From positions 1 to 64,000 of the forward strand of contig NZ_CANMUW010000019.1 in the NCBI RefSeq assembly GCF_947501225.1: DNA of 64,000 nucleotides, written 5' to 3'. The notes under the pieces were generated by a model. That model was not told the origin of the DNA and did no database searches. It saw nothing but the letters and a program-made list of their open reading frames with translations. Positions 61,689-64,000 of the stretch are shown in pieces (the first letter of the stretch is position 1; each line of letters opens with the position of its first letter). The position numbers were made by a program, and so were the translations under genes. The DNA comes from an uncultured Shewanella sp. (GTDB lineage Bacteria; Pseudomonadota; Gammaproteobacteria; Enterobacterales; Shewanellaceae).

Positions 61689-63567
61689 TCGGGTGCTCTT
61701 CCAGCCATGATTGCCAAGGTAAAACCTTAGCCTTTAAAATTAATTTTTCTCGATCATTGTCATCTAACTGGCTAAATGCCGACCAGGTATCCGGCGCCGA
61801 CTCAAATCTTTTTTCGTCATGCTTTGCAAGCCAGGATGCCAATGCTTCATTACTCGGTTCTTCGAACCTGACCCACTGCAGTAATTCAGGTATCACTGTT
61901 ACTAACTGGCTCTGTCTTAAATATGGGGGCACTTTCTTTATTATCAACTGCCCGAGACGAATTGTTACTTCAATTCCTACTTTTCTGAGCAGTTGCTCTC
62001 TTTCAGCCACTGTATCGATCCATGTCTCATCCATCGCGATAGAAACCGGCATCAATAGTGGCTGGCTGACCAGGCCACTGTCGAGCTTATGTAAGATCTC
62101 ATCTCTGAGCAGCCTGCTCGCAACAACTTTTATGGGCAATAGTGATAGCCGCTCCCCTTTAGCCAGAACCCAAAACTCTCCCGCCAGGGTTGGCGGCATT
62201 GGAGCGGCACTTTGCATCGATTTACTGTCAATATCAGCTTGAGCCACGCTCGGCGTCTGTAACAGCTCTCCATAGGAGGCTATCGCCTCGGCACTCGGAA
62301 GTTCGGCTTGTGCTCTGAAAGTGGATGCCCCAGTCCTGCTCTGCGCTTGTGCCGGCCGTGAGGATGGTGAAACCGATGTTGCAAAGCGATTACGGGCAAC
62401 TTCAGCGCCCGATTGGCGCTCATGTGGGTAATCATGTGACAGGTAACCGGAATCGGCGACACCATAATTACCACTTCCCTCCTGACTACTCACGGGCTCA
62501 GGGGTGGCATAACCCCGATTCACAGAAATTGAGCCTCTTTCCGGCTGCTCGACTCTGTCTACGGCTAAGCGACCAACCTGTAGAAGGGCTGATTGTAAGG
62601 CCTGGAAAATATAATCATGTACATAGCGACTCTGATGAAACCTGACTTCATGTTTAGCGGGGTGAACATTCACATCGACCTGATGCGGATCGAGCTCAAG
62701 CATCAATACATAGCTTGCATGCTCTCCGGTCACATGTTCGGCAAATGCTTGCCGAACAGCATGATTTACCAGCCTGTCACGAACTAACCTGCCATTGACA
62801 TAAAAGTATTGAGTATCACTCGCCGGAGACTCGAAAAACGGTGACTGAATGTAGCCGGTTAACTTGAGATCGTCATGTTGGCAATTAACTTCAATCGCCT
62901 GCTCTGCAAACTTTTTCCCGCTGATCTGGGCTAAACGTTGCAGGTACTGATCCTGAGTGCTGGTTGCACGATAGTTACGCACCATCTTACCATTGTGCTT
63001 CAAGGTAAAGTGAATATCGCTGCGCACCAAGGCGATCCGTTTTAGCCACTCATCAATATGGGTAAATTCGGTTTTATCGCTCTTAAGAAACCGCCTTCTG
63101 GCCGGCGTATTGAAAAACAGATCGACGGCTTCAACCGTCGAACCTACAGGATGGGCCGCAGGTATCACTTTAACGGCCATATCTGAGCCTTCAGCGTATG
63201 CTTGCCACGCCTCACTCTGCTCCGCCGTTCTGGACGTTAGGGTCAAGCGGGAAACCGAACTGATACTCGCTAACGCCTCACCACGAAATCCAAAGCTCAA
63301 AATTGCGTCGAGATCGTCGAGAGAGCTGAGCTTCGAGGTAGCATGTCTGGATAGGGCAAGGCCAAGCTCCTCTTTCGAGATCCCTGAGCCGTTATCGTGA
63401 ATTTTTATCAGCTTACTGCCGCCCTTCTCGATCTCAATATCGACACGAGTAGCTCCGGCATCCAGGCTATTTTCAACCAGCTCTTTAATCACAGAAGCGG
63501 GTCTTTCGACAACTTCACCCGCCGCGATCTGGTTTGCCAACTGCGGCGGTAATATCTGTATTGTCAT
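61681..63567 (-). CDS. mutL: DNA mismatch repair protein MutL
   Basis: A 628-residue GHKL ATPase that couples MutS to MutH and UvrD. The N-terminal motifs are IAAGEVVERPASVIKELVENSLDAG, quoted in parts: ELVENSLDAGA, HDNGSGI and SFGFRGEALASI. A long variable linker (about 340-440) is rich in Ser and Arg. The C-terminal dimerisation domain lacks the DQHAxxE endonuclease motif, as expected for methyl-directed repair. It overlaps miaA by 8 bases and follows amiB by 36 bases. Confidence 0.96.
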   Translation of the reverse strand: MTIQILPPQLANQIAAGEVVERPASVIKELVENSLDAGATRVDIEIEKGGSKLIKIHDNGSGISKEELGLALSRHATSKLSSLDDLDAILSFGFRGEALASISSVSRLTLTSRTAEQSEAWQAYAEGSDMAVKVIPAAHPVGSTVEAVDLFFNTPARRRFLKSDKTEFTHIDEWLKRIALVRSDIHFTLKHNGKMVRNYRATSTQDQYLQRLAQISGKKFAEQAIEVNCQHDDLKLTGYIQSPFFESPASDTQYFYVNGRLVRDRLVNHAVRQAFAEHVTGEHASYVLMLELDPHQVDVNVHPAKHEVRFHQSRYVHDYIFQALQSALLQVGRLAVDRVEQPERGSISVNRGYATPEPVSSQEGSGNYGVADSGYLSHDYPHERQSGAEVARNRFATSVSPSSRPAQAQSRTGASTFRAQAELPSAEAIASYGELLQTPSVAQADIDSKSMQSAAPMPPTLAGEFWVLAKGERLSLLPIKVVASRLLRDEILHKLDSGLVSQPLLMPVSIAMDETWIDTVAEREQLLRKVGIEVTIRLGQLIIKKVPPYLRQSQLVTVIPELLQWVRFEEPSNEALASWLAKHDEKRFESAPDTWSAFSQLDDNDREKLILKAKVLPWQSWLEEHPSD

Positions 63568-63603
63568 AATTTTAACTCTCGAGGGCCCCTTTGCAGGAGT
63601 GAC

Positions 63604-64000
63604 TTATGCCCTTGGTATAACCAACTTTTGACCGATACGTAATGTATTTGATTTCAAACCGTTGGCCTTCTTAATACTGGCTATTGAAACTTGGTACTTA
63701 TGCGCGATGACAGACAGGGACTCGCCTCTACGTACATCGTGCTTAAACGAGCCTTTGCTGGCCATCAATGAGTTGACCGGAGGATTAGCTTCAAAATAGC
63801 GCAACACGCCTTTATGCACCGCTTTAGCGATATTATTTTGATGCTCTCGCTGGGATAATAGCCGCTCCTCTTTATGGTTTGAAATAAAGCCGGTTTCAAC
63901 CAAGATGGAGGGAATATCGGGCGACTTCAGAACCGCAAAGCTGGCAGACTCGGGTTTATGTTTATGCAGCTTAGTAACCTTTCCTAAGTTGGAAAGCACA
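63604..64000 (-). CDS. amiB: N-acetylmuramoyl-L-alanine amidase (AmiB-like), C-terminal part
   Basis: Incomplete: the gene enters from beyond the right edge and only about the last 131 residues are here. The end of an Amidase_3 domain is seen (IPSILVETGFISNHKEE with the catalytic Glu, then AVHKGVLRYF), followed by a LysM domain at the C terminus (VRRGESLSVIAHKYQVS, NTLRIGQKLVIP). It splits septal peptidoglycan during division. The amiB-mutL-miaA-hfq order is conserved in gammaproteobacteria. Confidence 0.9.
   Translation of the reverse strand, partial: VLSNLGKVTKLHKHKPESASFAVLKSPDIPSILVETGFISNHKEERLLSQREHQNNIAKAVHKGVLRYFEANPPVNSLMASKGSFKHDVRRGESLSVIAHKYQVSIASIKKANGLKSNTLRIGQKLVIPRA

Overview
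The window looks like a chromosomal stretch of a marine Shewanella-type gammaproteobacterium (order Alteromonadales). The basis is the combined gene content: an ArcA close to the enterobacterial form, a fused formate dehydrogenase, the arginine succinyltransferase (ast) cluster, petABC-sspAB, amiB-mutL-miaA-hfq-hflXKC, many large secreted peptidases, and ToxR-type membrane regulators. Genus is inferred from recalled protein similarity and gene order, not from a search. I see no rRNA, tRNA, phage, insertion sequence or CRISPR array. Coding density is high and codon use looks even, so most of the window appears to be core genome with a few accessory spots.

Layout. 0-2.7 kb: lysS and prfB, the latter with the classical +1 frameshift. 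2.9-14 kb: a pentapeptide-repeat/K+ channel fusion, a 1432-residue formate dehydrogenase fusion, a chemoreceptor, a ChrA transporter, a short GlpD-like flavoprotein and an OhrR-like regulator. 14-24 kb: envelope and redox functions (OmpA-like protein, thioredoxin/CcdA-like fusion, AhpC/AhpF), a YjfB-like peptide, a diguanylate cyclase, a spermidine-synthase-like enzyme, a dienelactone-hydrolase-like enzyme and fermentative LdhA, next to a frameshifted gene remnant. 24-30 kb: small membrane proteins, a methyltransferase, a small exported peptide downstream of a ToxR/PD40 sensor-regulator, RluA and AsnC. 30-38 kb: a large subtilase with a GlyGly-CTERM tail, an aspartoacylase-like hydrolase behind lysC under a lysine riboswitch, a DUF3293 protein and ArcA. 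39-52 kb: two S9 peptidases, fbp, the arginine catabolic cluster argD/astC-astA-astD plus a DUF1338 enzyme, and an HDOD protein. 52-64 kb: pabA/trpG, sspA-sspB, petA-petB-petC (cytochrome bc1), and the hfl/hfq/miaA/mutL/amiB housekeeping cluster, whose amiB runs off the right edge.

Themes. Respiratory and redox control recurs: ArcA, an ArcA-box-like site at ldhA, CRP-like sites near arcA, cytochrome bc1, formate dehydrogenase, and peroxide defence. Amino-acid economy also recurs: lysine riboswitch, AsnC, arginine degradation, and exported peptidases. The non-coding DNA holds the riboswitch, several strong intrinsic terminators, long palindromes upstream of arcA, dlh and the subtilase, a REP-like element, a 7-bp tandem array, and a 16-bp tandem array that reaches into a stop codon. 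I did not find an unmistakably new multi-gene system. The best candidates for something undescribed are the ToxR/PD40 regulator with its downstream exported Cys peptide and nested inverted repeats, the channel fused to pentapeptide repeats, and the aspartoacylase-like gene in the lysine-riboswitch operon.
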